Assembly: GCA_023420115.1 (NCBI GenBank)
Contig: JAEZWR010000036.1
Coordinates: 1 to 64,000, forward strand
Origin: Bacillota bacterium
GTDB lineage: Bacteria; Bacillota; Clostridia; Saccharofermentanales; Fastidiosipilaceae
DNA: 64,000 bases
Direction of reading: 5' to 3'
Positions 47,536 to 56,297 of this stretch are shown here, one piece after another (positions within the stretch are counted from its first letter, which is position 1; every line of letters starts with the position of its first letter). The position numbers and the translations under genes were made by a program. The notes below the pieces were generated by a model. The model searched no databases, had not been told where the DNA came from, and saw only the letters and a program-made list of their open reading frames with translations.

Positions 47536-48330
47536 ATGAAAATAATTATCTCTCCAGCCAAGAATTTAAGAGAAGAGTATTTAGATTTAGGCTTCATGGA
47601 GGAGAAAGAACTATATTTTCCTAAGGAGAATAAGGAGCTAGAGAAATATTTATATAATAAGAATATTGATGAGATTAATAGAATTTGGAAAATTTCAGAT
47701 AAGCTTGCAAAAGAATCTCTTGAAAGATATAGAACTGCCTCTGGTAATAATGAGTATAGATTTGCAATCGAACTTTATAATGGAGCCGTATATAAGAATT
47801 TAGCTGTTGAAGAGCTAAGTCGAGATGACTTTAATTATTTGAATAGGAATTTAAGGATAATATCAGCGTATTATGGTTTACTAAGACCTAATAATCGTAT
47901 TCTTCCATATCGTCTTGAAATGGATAGTACAATTGATTTTAAATTGGATAATAATATATATAAATCGTTGTATGAGTACTGGGGAAATAAAGTTTGTGAT
48001 AAGTTAGTTGCTGAACTTTCTCAAGATGAGAATGAATTTATAATTAATCTAGCTTCGAAAAATTATGCAAAATTAATTCTCAAACATTTACAAAAGGATA
48101 TACCTATTTATGAAATTTTATTCTATTGTTTGAGAAAAGGTAAAAGTAAGGATGAATACAAAAATATTGCAACTATTGCCAAAATACAAAGAGGAAAAAT
48201 TTTACGTTATCTGACAGATAATCGAGTGGAAGATATTGACGGAGTTAAAGAATACACTGGAGATGGTTTCACTTATGATTTTGAACTAAGTGATAATGAT
48301 AAAATAGTTTTTGTTAGAGACGAAAGATAG
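47536..48330 (+). CDS. yaaA: Peroxide stress protein YaaA (DUF328/UPF0246)
   Basis: 264-residue YaaA-family protein; in E. coli it limits free iron and DNA damage during hydrogen peroxide stress. Family blocks: MKIIISPAKNLRE, FAIELYNGAVYKNL, LRIISAYYGLLRPNNRILPYR and a C-terminal DGFTYDFELS. Length and order are normal. The ribosome binding site is only a modest AGAAGAAG. It stands between the mgl terminator and the thioredoxin-like gene and may be co-transcribed with the latter. Confidence 0.92.
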   Translation: MKIIISPAKNLREEYLDLGFMEEKELYFPKENKELEKYLYNKNIDEINRIWKISDKLAKESLERYRTASGNNEYRFAIELYNGAVYKNLAVEELSRDDFNYLNRNLRIISAYYGLLRPNNRILPYRLEMDSTIDFKLDNNIYKSLYEYWGNKVCDKLVAELSQDENEFIINLASKNYAKLILKHLQKDIPIYEILFYCLRKGKSKDEYKNIATIAKIQRGKILRYLTDNRVEDIDGVKEYTGDGFTYDFELSDNDKIVFVRDER

Positions 48331-48391
48331 GTTTGATTTTTAGATTATTTATACGTATATATTGGTACTTATCAAATATAGGAGGGATTTA

Positions 48392-49102
48392 ATGAGCAGA
48401 AATAATAAGAGTATGGGTAACAAGCATAAAATGAGTAAGGAAGAATTGAATAAATATAGTAGGAAGAGTTATGTTCAGTTGGCGATTTTCTTTGTTTCCT
48501 TACTGCTGCTAGTGATGGTTTTTTATTTCGTATCACGATTTATGCATAAAAATTCTAATAATGTGAGAAATGTTGATAAGAGTTTAGAAAGTTCACAGAG
48601 TCAGCTTGCATCTGAACTTGAGTCAAAAAATGATAAGTCCGAGTCCACGACTAATTCTGAAGAAGTAAGTACTTCTGAAGATAAGAGTGAAAGCAGTGAG
48701 GGAACAAAATCTACAACTACTTTTGATCCTAAGATGCGTGAGATATATGAATCTCATCTTAAGGGGACAGTTAAATTAAATGATATGGAAGTTTTGGAAA
48801 GACTACAGTCTGAGAACAAAGAGAAGAGTGTTGTGTATGTCGGTAGAGCAACTTGTCCTGATTGTTATGCTTTTGTCCCTATTTTAGAAGAGGCTATGAA
48901 AGAAATCGACCATACCATTTATTATTATGACTGCGAGAATATGTCATCTGAGGTTAGAGAATATTTAAGTGGTTTGGGACTTGAATATATCCCGTCAATT
49001 TTGAAGGTAGAAAGTGATCAGATAACAATTACTCAGGTCGCAAATGAGAATAAGAAAGAAGATGTAGTTTCTTTGATTAATGATTTTTTCGCTGAGTCTT
49101 AA
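48392..49102 (+). CDS. Membrane-anchored thioredoxin-like protein
   Basis: 236-residue protein with a basic cytoplasmic start, one transmembrane helix (residues 28-50) and a ~60-residue Ser/Glu/Lys linker. A thioredoxin-fold domain (~110-236) carries the redox pair in ATCPDCYAF (Cys155 and Cys158), followed by YYYDCEN and the cis-proline strand YIPSILKV. It probably works outside the membrane as a thiol oxidoreductase, similar to the accessory thioredoxins of Gram-positive secretion systems. ATG 48392 follows GGAGGG by five bases and replaces an upstream in-frame start. The partner is unknown. Confidence 0.8.
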   Translation: MSRNNKSMGNKHKMSKEELNKYSRKSYVQLAIFFVSLLLLVMVFYFVSRFMHKNSNNVRNVDKSLESSQSQLASELESKNDKSESTTNSEEVSTSEDKSESSEGTKSTTTFDPKMREIYESHLKGTVKLNDMEVLERLQSENKEKSVVYVGRATCPDCYAFVPILEEAMKEIDHTIYYYDCENMSSEVREYLSGLGLEYIPSILKVESDQITITQVANENKKEDVVSLINDFFAES

Positions 49103-49146
49103 TAAATTTTGAATTGATATTTTATTTAATAAGTTAGGTATAAGGA

Positions 49147-49191
49147 AATCGCCCGAGATTTAAGATGAATATTATCTTGTCTCGGGCGATT
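49147..49191. terminator. Bidirectional terminator between the thioredoxin-like gene and pflA
   Basis: AATCGCCCGAGA (49147-49158) pairs perfectly with its complement at 49180-49191, with an inner AAGAT/ATCTT helix extending the stem. T tails are short on both sides. It separates two convergent genes. Confidence 0.75.
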
Positions 49192-49231
49192 AATTATCTC
49201 AATCATTATTTCCAAAGTTTATATCTGCTAC

Positions 49232-50236
49232 TTATAGTCCTAGCTCACTGCCTATTTCAGAATTGTAGTATTGTCTATTATTTTTAGTGCCACTTTGGCG
49301 ATCAAGATGGTCGAGAATACTATCTTCTAATTTCTTCTCTGTTCTTGATTCAGTTGGTATAGACATATCATTTTGATTTATTCCTCGAGTTTTCTTTACT
49401 TCATCGAGTAAAAGATCGGAAGGACGCGAAGTCGCTTTTGCCCATAGTTCACGCCATTTTTTCTCATATTCTTGAGCTCTATCTACATCCATCTCTGGAA
49501 CATCTTTTAGTCGATATTCTAAGCCTAGTGCATCATATTTTGGAATAGCGTGATTATGATAGGGCAAAACCTCAAGACTGATTACTTTATCCCCTAAAGG
49601 GAGAGCGATTGTTACAAGGTCGTCAATGCTGTCAAAATCATCTGTTATTCCCGGAACACAAACGTGCCTAAGTATAATTTTTCCATTAAAAAAGCGTTCA
49701 TCCGAGCAAATTTTTATGAAACGAAGTAGGCCCTTAATGGGAACTCTGCATAAATCTCGATATTCTTCATCGTTAGCAGCCTTGATATCAAGAATTATAT
49801 AGTCAACCATAGGAAGCAGTTTTTTTAATGTTTCTTCTGAAGCACCATATCCTGAAGTGTCTAGACATATATTAAAGCCTTCTTCTTTTAATTTGGGGAC
49901 AAAGTTGATAAGTGTTTTGGCTTGAACAAGACATTCGCCACCAGAGAATGTGATACCACCCTTTTTGCCATAATAGGGTTTATATCTTTTGGCAATGCTC
50001 AAAAGTTTATCATAATCCATCCAACCGGCAGGACCGTCATCAGAATGGGCAGGGCAGTACATATGACGATCTTTGCTAGGGACATGAAGATATGAGTCAG
50101 CTTGAGTTTCGGGATTGTGACAATATGAACAACGAAGAGGACAGGACTGGAGAAAAAATACAGTTCGAATACCAGGACCATCAAGGGTACCCAAGCTTTC
50201 GAGAGAAGAAATAAGAAGTTGATCATTTTGTGGCAT
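49232..50236 (-). CDS. pflA: Pyruvate formate-lyase activating enzyme with C-terminal extension
   Basis: 334-residue radical-SAM activase that generates the glycyl radical of PFL. The cluster motif CPLRCSYC (CX3CX2C) follows LGTLDGPGIRTVFFLQS, with GGITFSGGE and DTSGYG further on. The catalytic part ends near residue 250, the usual total length. The last ~80 residues are polar and charged (DLLLDEVKKTRGINQND, then a Ser/Lys/Asp-rich tail) and are not part of the known fold. GGAGG lies 11 bases from the ATG. It is downstream of pflB but separated from it by a terminator. Confidence 0.93.
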   Translation of the reverse strand: MPQNDQLLISSLESLGTLDGPGIRTVFFLQSCPLRCSYCHNPETQADSYLHVPSKDRHMYCPAHSDDGPAGWMDYDKLLSIAKRYKPYYGKKGGITFSGGECLVQAKTLINFVPKLKEEGFNICLDTSGYGASEETLKKLLPMVDYIILDIKAANDEEYRDLCRVPIKGLLRFIKICSDERFFNGKIILRHVCVPGITDDFDSIDDLVTIALPLGDKVISLEVLPYHNHAIPKYDALGLEYRLKDVPEMDVDRAQEYEKKWRELWAKATSRPSDLLLDEVKKTRGINQNDMSIPTESRTEKKLEDSILDHLDRQSGTKNNRQYYNSEIGSELGL

Positions 50237-50413
50237 AAGCCGATTGTCCTCCAGATTAATCTATATATGTAGTTGGTGATAAATATTAATTTTTGTGATA
50301 ATTTGGAATATAGCTTTGGATTTTAATGTTAACTTAGATTATGACTGTAAAGTAAAATAAAGTTGTCATAGATGATACGATGTATTATTTATGATATCGC
50401 TTATTTTTAATAG

Positions 50414-50462
50414 AAAAAGAGCTGACAGCGAGGAGTGGTATTTAGTCCTCAGAGTCAGCTCA
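50414..50462 (-). terminator. Intrinsic terminator of pflB
   Basis: GAGCTGAC (50420-50427) and GTCAGCTC (50455-50462) form a perfect outer stem, with GGA/TCC pairing inside. The minus-strand product ends in TTTTT. The 251-base gap to pflA otherwise shows only AT-rich sequence. Confidence 0.85.
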
Positions 50463-50487
50463 AAATTTATCATTGTTTTATATGATA

Positions 50488-52740
50488 CTAGATTCTACTA
50501 TGGAAAGTTCTTTGAATAACTTCCTTCTTTTGCTCCTCAGACAAACTATTAAAATGTACAGCATATCCAGATACACGAATAGTCAAGTTAGGATATTTAT
50601 CGGGATTACGAAGAGCCTCTTCAAGAAGCGCTCTCTGAAGAACATTAATATTTAGGTGGAAGGCATTTTGAGCAAAATATCCGTCGAGAATAGTTGTTAA
50701 ATTTTCTTCCTGTTCCTCAATATCTGTACCTAAGCTACTTGGAACAATTGAGAAAGTATTGGATATACCATCTTGGCAGACTGCTCTATATGGGAGTTTA
50801 GCAACAGAGTTGAGAGAAGCCAAAGCACCGCTGTGATCTCTTCCGTGCATTGGATTTGCACCTGGAGCAAAAGGCTCACCAGCTTTTCTTCCGTCTGGGG
50901 TACTACCTGTCTTCTTGCCATAAACTACATTTGAAGTGATGGTGAGAAGAGATAAGGTATGTTCGGCATTACGATAAGTAGGATGCTTCTTGAGCTCGTT
51001 GCTAAAGAAGCTAACTAGCTCTACAGCAATTTGATCAACTCTATCATCGTCATTTCCAAATTTTGGGAAGTCTCCTTCGACTTCGAAATCTGTACTTATA
51101 CCATCTTCATTCCTAATAGGCTTAACCTTAGCATATCTAATTGCACTCAAGGAGTCGGCGGCGATTGAAAGACCTGCAATACCAAAGGCCATATATCTGT
51201 GGATATTAGCATCATGAAGTGCCATCTGACCTCTTTCATATGCATACTTATCATGCATATAGTGGATACTATTCATTGTGTTTACATAAAGACCGGCAAG
51301 CTTCTCAAGAACCAACTTGTAATTTCTCATTACTGTATCATAGTCTAAGACATCCTCTTCTATAGCGGGGATACCTTCAAAGACCTGGATGGCTTTGCCA
51401 CTCTTCTTATCCTTTTTCATTTCATCATAGCCGCAGTTAATAGCATAAAGAAGTGATTTAGCTAAGTTTGCTCTTGCGCCAAAGAATTGCATATCCTTAC
51501 CAATACGCATGGCAGAAACACAGCAGGCAATACCGTAATCATCACCGTAGATTGGTCTCATTAGATCGTCGTTCTCATATTGTAGAGAGTCAGTCTTAAT
51601 GGAAAGACCAGTACAGTAATTCTTAAAAGCAACAGGCAACTCATTTGACCAAAGAACAGTCATATTAGGTTCAGGTGCTGGCCCTAAATTTTCTAATGTA
51701 TGGAGGAAACGGAAAGCGGTTTTGCTTACTAGAGTACGTCCATCAAGACCAGTTCCACCTATAGATTCTGTGATCCAAGTAGGGTCTCCACCGAATAATT
51801 CATCATATTCAGGTGTTCTTAAGTGTCTAACCAGACGAAGCTTGATAACTAGTTGGTCAATTAATTCCTGCGCTTCGATCTCTGTAATTGAGCCATTATC
51901 TAAATCCTTTTGGATATAGCAGTCTAAGAAAGTTGTGTTCCTACCAAAACTCATAGCTGCACCATTATTTTCCTTGACTGCTGCAAGGTAAGCAAGGTAC
52001 AAGGATTGTACTGCTTCGTGAGCAGTTTCAGCTGGTTTTCTTATGTTGCAACCGTATGCTTCACCGAGTAATGCAATTTCCTCTAGTGCCCTCAGTTGTT
52101 CTGAAATTTCTTCGCGCATCCTTATTACTTCATCAGATGCAGCTTGTTTTTCTAATTCGATTTTTTCTTCTAGTTTCTTACTCTTAAGGAAGTCAATGCC
52201 GTAAAGAGGAACTCTTCTATAGTCACCTATAATTCTTCCTCTACCATAAGCATCAGGAAGACCAGTTAAAAGACCAACTGTTCTAGCCTTGCGCATATCG
52301 GAGGTGTAGGCATCAAAAACACCGTCGTTGTGTGTCTTGCGATATGACAAAAAAGCCTCTTCGAGTTTGGGGTTCATTTCTTTGTTTGAGGCTGCTAGTG
52401 ATGCCTGAACCATCCTATATCCACCATAAGGATTTACAATTCTCTTTAAGGGCTCATCGGACTGGAGCCCCACAATTATTTCGTTATCCTTATCCATATA
52501 TCCTACAGGTAAGGTGTTGATTCCAGAGAAGTGTTCGGTGTCGACCTTTTTTTCTTGACTCATAACATCTTTATTGATTAGAGCCTCGGCCTGCTTCCAT
52601 AATTTTTCAGTTCTTTCACTTGCTTCTGCAAGAAATGCTGCATTTCCCTCATAGGGAGTATAGTTCTTCTGAATGAAGTCGCGAACATTAATTTCGTTCT
52701 GCCATTCACCAGATTTAAAACCATTCCACTCTTTAAACAT
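50488..52740 (-). CDS. pflB: Formate C-acetyltransferase (pyruvate formate-lyase)
   Basis: 750-residue glycyl-radical enzyme that splits pyruvate with CoA into acetyl-CoA and formate. Catalytic adjacent cysteines are in YGIACCVSAMRIG. The radical glycine is in the C-terminal TIRVSGYAVHFN. The N terminus WNGFKSGEWQNEINVRDFI and overall length are canonical PflB, not a diol dehydratase or HpdB. AGGAGG precedes the ATG. This places mixed-acid fermentation at the centre of the organism's energy metabolism. Activated by the PflA encoded just downstream. Confidence 0.97.
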   Translation of the reverse strand: MFKEWNGFKSGEWQNEINVRDFIQKNYTPYEGNAAFLAEASERTEKLWKQAEALINKDVMSQEKKVDTEHFSGINTLPVGYMDKDNEIIVGLQSDEPLKRIVNPYGGYRMVQASLAASNKEMNPKLEEAFLSYRKTHNDGVFDAYTSDMRKARTVGLLTGLPDAYGRGRIIGDYRRVPLYGIDFLKSKKLEEKIELEKQAASDEVIRMREEISEQLRALEEIALLGEAYGCNIRKPAETAHEAVQSLYLAYLAAVKENNGAAMSFGRNTTFLDCYIQKDLDNGSITEIEAQELIDQLVIKLRLVRHLRTPEYDELFGGDPTWITESIGGTGLDGRTLVSKTAFRFLHTLENLGPAPEPNMTVLWSNELPVAFKNYCTGLSIKTDSLQYENDDLMRPIYGDDYGIACCVSAMRIGKDMQFFGARANLAKSLLYAINCGYDEMKKDKKSGKAIQVFEGIPAIEEDVLDYDTVMRNYKLVLEKLAGLYVNTMNSIHYMHDKYAYERGQMALHDANIHRYMAFGIAGLSIAADSLSAIRYAKVKPIRNEDGISTDFEVEGDFPKFGNDDDRVDQIAVELVSFFSNELKKHPTYRNAEHTLSLLTITSNVVYGKKTGSTPDGRKAGEPFAPGANPMHGRDHSGALASLNSVAKLPYRAVCQDGISNTFSIVPSSLGTDIEEQEENLTTILDGYFAQNAFHLNINVLQRALLEEALRNPDKYPNLTIRVSGYAVHFNSLSEEQKKEVIQRTFHSRI

Positions 52741-52819
52741 AAGTTCCTCCTATTTCTCAGAATATAAATAATTAAAATTATTTAATTCGACAATCAATTA
52801 CATAAGTCCATAAATTCTG

Positions 52820-52847
52820 TTGAAATGATATAAAATCTGTATACTAT
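52820..52847 (+). promoter_or_regulatory. Possible promoter for the acetyltransferase gene
   Basis: TTGAAA (52820-52825), a 16-base spacer and TACTAT (52842-52847; TATACT overlaps it) lie ~190 bases before the downstream ATG. The 52741-53040 divergent gap contains no gene that I can see. Confidence 0.4.
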
Positions 52848-53040
52848 GTTGCAGTGTTTATACTCACTTAAGTTTTGTGATTTGGAACACACAAAGAACA
52901 AGTACAAAAAAAGTATTAGAAGAAATGTGTAATAAAACAGAGAGATTAATTTTAGTCAACACTGCGGTGCTTTTTATTATTTGAAATGTATTTCGTTGAT
53001 ATGAGATAGTATTTGATGTGATTTTATATAAGGAGAGCTT

Positions 53041-53760
53041 ATGGCAGAAAATAATATTAAGGACAATGTTAATTGTGAAGTTAATGTAGGCAAAGAAACC
53101 CTTGAAGATTTTTATAAGAAAATGCATTCTGGTCATTTATATGATCCTATGAATGATGAAATATTAAATGTTCAACTTAAGTATTTAGATGATGTTCAGG
53201 AATATAACAGGCTTAAACATAGCGACCTTGAGGGAAGGTGGAAGAAGCTTAAAAGTATGTTTGCTGAAATAGGTGAAGGGTCGTATATAGAGATCCCATT
53301 TAATTCTAACTTTGGAGCTAGACATTGTTATTTTGGTAAGTGCGTTTATGCTAATTATAATCTTTCATTAGTTGATGATACGGAGATTCATGTAGGTGAC
53401 TACACTATGTTTGGACCAGGGGTTGTATTAGCGACAGCTGGTCATCCTATTAATCCCGAAATGCGCGAAGGTCTTAATTTACAATTTAATCGACCGATAC
53501 ATATAGGTAGAAATTGTTGGCTCGGTGCCGGAGTAATTGTCCTTCCGGGAGTGACAATTGGAGATAATACTGTTATTGGAGCAGGCTCTGTTGTTAGTAA
53601 GGATATACCAGCAAATGTTGTGGCAGTTGGAAGTCCATGTAAGGTAATGAGAGAGATTTCCGAAAGAGATAGAGAGTACTACTATAAGGACTTGGCGATA
53701 CCGAAGAGCTTTTTTGAGCTTGTCAAGGCGCGTAAAGATAATGATAGTGATAATGAGTAA
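53041..53760 (+). CDS. maa: Maltose/galactoside O-acetyltransferase family protein
   Basis: 239-residue left-handed beta-helix acetyltransferase of the Maa/LacA type, which moves acetyl from acetyl-CoA to sugars. An N-terminal helical Mac domain (MHSGHLYDPMNDEIL) is followed by hexapeptide repeats (EIHVGDYTMFGPGVV, HIGRNCWLGAGVIVLPGVTIG, GAGSVVSKDIP). The catalytic His is in ATAGHPI. It carries ~25 extra residues at each end compared with E. coli Maa. AAGGAG precedes the ATG. The acceptor sugar is not determinable. The short stem at 53771-53786 ends the transcript. Confidence 0.88.
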   Translation: MAENNIKDNVNCEVNVGKETLEDFYKKMHSGHLYDPMNDEILNVQLKYLDDVQEYNRLKHSDLEGRWKKLKSMFAEIGEGSYIEIPFNSNFGARHCYFGKCVYANYNLSLVDDTEIHVGDYTMFGPGVVLATAGHPINPEMREGLNLQFNRPIHIGRNCWLGAGVIVLPGVTIGDNTVIGAGSVVSKDIPANVVAVGSPCKVMREISERDREYYYKDLAIPKSFFELVKARKDNDSDNE

Positions 53761-53770
53761 TATAGTTAAA

Positions 53771-53787
53771 AAGCACTGCCGTGTTTT
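53771..53787 (+). terminator. Short terminator after the acetyltransferase
   Basis: AAGCAC (53771-53776), loop TGCC, GTGTTT (53781-53786) with one wobble, then T. Confidence 0.55.
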
Positions 53788-53994
53788 ATTTGCTTAAAAT
53801 ATTTTGGCAAAATAATTAAAATGTCTATAATCGTATATAATATTAAGATGATGAATTTCTCATAATAAATTGACTTGAATTTGAGTGATTATGGTTAGCT
53901 ACTTTTATGAATTACATTTGTTTTATGAAGTGAATTGGATTATTAATAAATAAAGAAGTATTTGAGATGTTGTATTTACTTTGGAGGGGTTTTT

Positions 53995-55224
53995 ATGGAT
54001 TTATTTGATAAATGTCATGAATATAGTAGAGTCGATATGGCAATTGAAATGGGTATTTACCCATATTTTCACAAATTAACTACTGGCCAGGACACAGAGG
54101 TTATAATGGGCGGGCATCATACATATATGCTTGGTTCTAATAACTATCTCGGTCTCACAGCTGATCCTAGGGTAAAAGAAGCCGCAATAAAGGCAATAGA
54201 GAAATATGGTAGTGGCTGCTCCGGAAGTAGATTCTTAAATGGAAATTTAGATATCCACGAAGAACTGGAAACTGAACTTGCTGATTTTCTTAATAAAGAA
54301 GCTTGTATGATGGTATCAACTGGATTCCAGACTAATTTGGCTATTATTTCGGCGATTGCTGATAAAAATGATGTGATTCTTTCAGATTCAATGAATCATG
54401 CATCAATTATTGATGCTTGCAGATTGAGTTTTGCTCAAACTGTGAAGTATAAACACTCTGACATGAAAGATCTCGAAAGAAAATTAGCTTTTGCTAGATC
54501 AAAAGAAGAAGTTAAAGGAATACTGATTGTTACAGACGGTGTGTTTAGTATGGAGGGAGAGATTTGCAAGCTTGATGAAATTGTTCCTCTAGCTAAAAAA
54601 TATAAGGCGAGAATTTTAGTCGACGATGCACATTCCCTCGGTGTCTTAGGTGAGGGAGGAAGAGGTACGGCCTCACATTTTGGACTTGAAAATGAAGTCG
54701 ATTTAATAATGAATACTTTTTCTAAGAGCCTGGCGTCATTAGGTGGCTGTGTTGTCGGTGACAAGGAGGTTATCAAATATCTTCGTCATGTTTCTAGACC
54801 TTTTATTTTCAGTGCTAGTGTTCCTCCAGCTCAAGTTGCGTCTGCGAGAGAATCTCTTAAAATTTTAAGAGAGGAGCCAGAAAGGGTATTAAAGTTAAGA
54901 GAAAATGTTCGTTTGGCTAAGAAACTATTAGACGAGGCTCCGCATGTTACTCTATATGATAGTAAGAATGATATAGTGCCGATTCTCCCTCTCCTAACAG
55001 GCAGTGTAGGTAGAACTAGCTTTATGGCTAATTATCTTTTTGAAAATGAGATATATGTTAACCCAGTTTTCCCACCAGTTGTACCCAAGGAAGCTTGTTT
55101 GCTTAGAACAAGTCTTATGGCTACCCATACTGATGAGCAAATTCATAAGTCTGTTGAAATTATAGAGAGATGCTTCAAGGATGTAGCTAATATGGATCTT
55201 TCAGCACTTGATATTAATTTCTAA
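53995..55224 (+). CDS. Alpha-oxoamine synthase, serine palmitoyltransferase-like
   Basis: 409-residue fold-type I PLP enzyme that condenses an amino acid with an acyl-CoA. Motifs: GSNNYLGL, YGSGCSGSRFLNGN, NHASIIDACRLS (His135 stacks on PLP), VDDAHSLGVLGEGGRGT and the PLP lysine in TFSKSLASLGG (Lys244). The blocks around IYPYF, GSRFLNGNLDIHEELE, KYKHSDMKDLE, TDGVFSMEGEI and NTFSKSLASLGG are closer, from memory, to Bacteroidetes serine palmitoyltransferases than to BioF or Kbl. If correct, the product would be 3-ketosphinganine. GGAGGGG fixes ATG 53995 over an earlier in-frame start. Monocistronic. Confidence 0.8.
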   Translation: MDLFDKCHEYSRVDMAIEMGIYPYFHKLTTGQDTEVIMGGHHTYMLGSNNYLGLTADPRVKEAAIKAIEKYGSGCSGSRFLNGNLDIHEELETELADFLNKEACMMVSTGFQTNLAIISAIADKNDVILSDSMNHASIIDACRLSFAQTVKYKHSDMKDLERKLAFARSKEEVKGILIVTDGVFSMEGEICKLDEIVPLAKKYKARILVDDAHSLGVLGEGGRGTASHFGLENEVDLIMNTFSKSLASLGGCVVGDKEVIKYLRHVSRPFIFSASVPPAQVASARESLKILREEPERVLKLRENVRLAKKLLDEAPHVTLYDSKNDIVPILPLLTGSVGRTSFMANYLFENEIYVNPVFPPVVPKEACLLRTSLMATHTDEQIHKSVEIIERCFKDVANMDLSALDINF

Positions 55225-55284
55225 TATTTGATTAAGGAAAGAACTTAACAAATCAGCTAGTGGTTGGCTTAGGAAGAAAACAGT

Positions 55285-55443
55285 ATGAAAGGTATGACAA
55301 ATAGTCAATTAGATAGCTTACTAGCAAGTATTCAGAAAATGGTTGAACTCACAGTTGAGAAACTAGTTGATGATAAAGACTTAGCTAACAAAGTTAAGAA
55401 AGAAATAATAAAAAATCTTGATGACTTGAAAACTAAGAAGTAA
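55285..55443 (+). CDS. Small 52-residue protein, mobile-element type
   Basis: The reading frame MKGMTNSQLDSLLASIQKMV... ends at TAA 55441-55443. It is Lys/Asp/Leu-rich and predicted to be wholly helical, with no cysteine or membrane segment. AGGAAG lies ~10 bases upstream of ATG 55285; ATG 55294 is a possible alternative. It resembles in style the small accessory proteins carried by conjugative elements, and the next gene supports that, but I cannot name a family. A hairpin begins 21 bases after its stop. Confidence 0.6.
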   Translation: MKGMTNSQLDSLLASIQKMVELTVEKLVDDKDLANKVKKEIIKNLDDLKTKK

Positions 55444-55464
55444 CAAGCCACCAAGCTAAAAACG

Positions 55465-55514
55465 GATTGAGTGAACCGCCCACTCAATCTACACATTTAT
55501 ATATTACGGCGGTT
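55465..55514 (+). promoter_or_regulatory. Leader stem-loop with potential pseudoknot before the 64-residue protein gene
   Basis: GATTGAGTG (55465-55473) and CACTCAATC (55481-55489) form a perfect nine-base stem. Its seven-base loop AACCGCC (55474-55480) is exactly complementary to GGCGGTT (55508-55514), located two bases before the AAAGGA ribosome site of the next gene. Loop-downstream pairing would make an H-type pseudoknot next to the ribosome binding site. Confidence 0.55.
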
Positions 55515-55531
55515 GTAAAGGAATTGCAAGA

Positions 55532-55726
55532 GTGGCAGAGAAAAAAAGACGTTCAGTTTACAATCCAGAAGCACAGAAACGTTGGAATGATAAAAATAAA
55601 GAACGTGTCAATTATTTAGGTTCTCGTAGTTCTGCACGTAGTTTTATAAGAAACAAAGCAACAAAGGAAGACTTACAGGAACTGAAGATTTTAATTGAAG
55701 AACGTGAAAGATTATTAGAAGATTAG
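55532..55726 (+). CDS. Small basic 64-residue protein, mobile-element type
   Basis: Starts at GTG 55532, nine bases after AAAGGA. The sequence begins MAEKKRRSVYNPEAQKRWN and contains the basic stretch LGSRSSARSFIRNKAT, then an acidic helix (KEDLQELKILIEERERLLED). Its composition (basic N-terminal part, C-terminal helix) suits a small nucleic-acid-binding or accessory protein, and I recall similar small proteins on Firmicute conjugative elements and plasmids. Function unknown. It is preceded by a leader with a possible pseudoknot and followed by a strong terminator, so it is a self-contained unit. Confidence 0.75.
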   Translation: MAEKKRRSVYNPEAQKRWNDKNKERVNYLGSRSSARSFIRNKATKEDLQELKILIEERERLLED

Positions 55727-55750
55727 ATATTAAATAAGTCAACCACATAG

Positions 55751-55778
55751 AAGCACGCAGTTAAAAGCGTGCTTTTTT
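55751..55778 (+). terminator. Intrinsic terminator of the small-gene unit
   Basis: AAGCACGC (55751-55758) and GCGTGCTT (55767-55774) pair perfectly, followed by further T, 24 bases after the stop. Confidence 0.88.
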
Positions 55779-56234
55779 ATTACCTTAAGAAAGCGAACTA
55801 ATGAAAAGAATATTAGCAGTTGAAAAGTATTGTGGTATTAGTGGTGGAGAAGTGGAAGTTCATATAATTTATATAACTCTTTTATATTTAATACAAACCC
55901 TATAATGCCGTTAATGCCGTGATTTACAAGGATTTTACGCAACTACCAGCAGAGAACATTTAGGTGCAATTTTCTATGTTATCGATTATCAAAATGAACC
56001 CAAAACACAAACAAATCAAACTAAATGTTGTCCCATTGGCTTAAGTGTTGCTGAGCTAAGCAAAATGAACGCATATTTTCATCTAATAAAAAAGTCTCCA
56101 CGAGGTAAAAATTGATATGTACCCCTTTTTGGACAATACAGTAAAGGAGATACATCTCATTCATCCTATGGTTAATCAAATTAGTAGTATATAAATGTCT
56201 GCCTTTAAGGAGAATCAAGGTGCCTCTACATTAT

Positions 56235-56276
56235 AAAAAGATGGATGCTAAGATAAATAACGACATCCATCCTTTT
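56235..56276 (-). terminator. Terminator of the decayed minus-strand gene
   Basis: GATGGATG (56240-56247) pairs with CATCCATC (56264-56271), with flanking A/T pairing. On the minus strand the stem ends in TTTTT. It lies 20 bases beyond the pseudogene stop. Confidence 0.7.
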
Positions 56277-56297
56277 CATAAATAAGGATTAAAGGCT

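Noticed and set aside
56119..56141. Insertion-sequence-like end (GTACCCCTTTTTGGACAA)
   Set aside because: It faintly recalls IS3-type termini, but no matching inverted end, target duplication or transposase was found.
56021..56218. 65-codon minus-strand open frame
   Set aside because: No ribosome binding site, odd composition, and it lies opposite a decayed plus-strand frame in a degenerate tract; probably chance.
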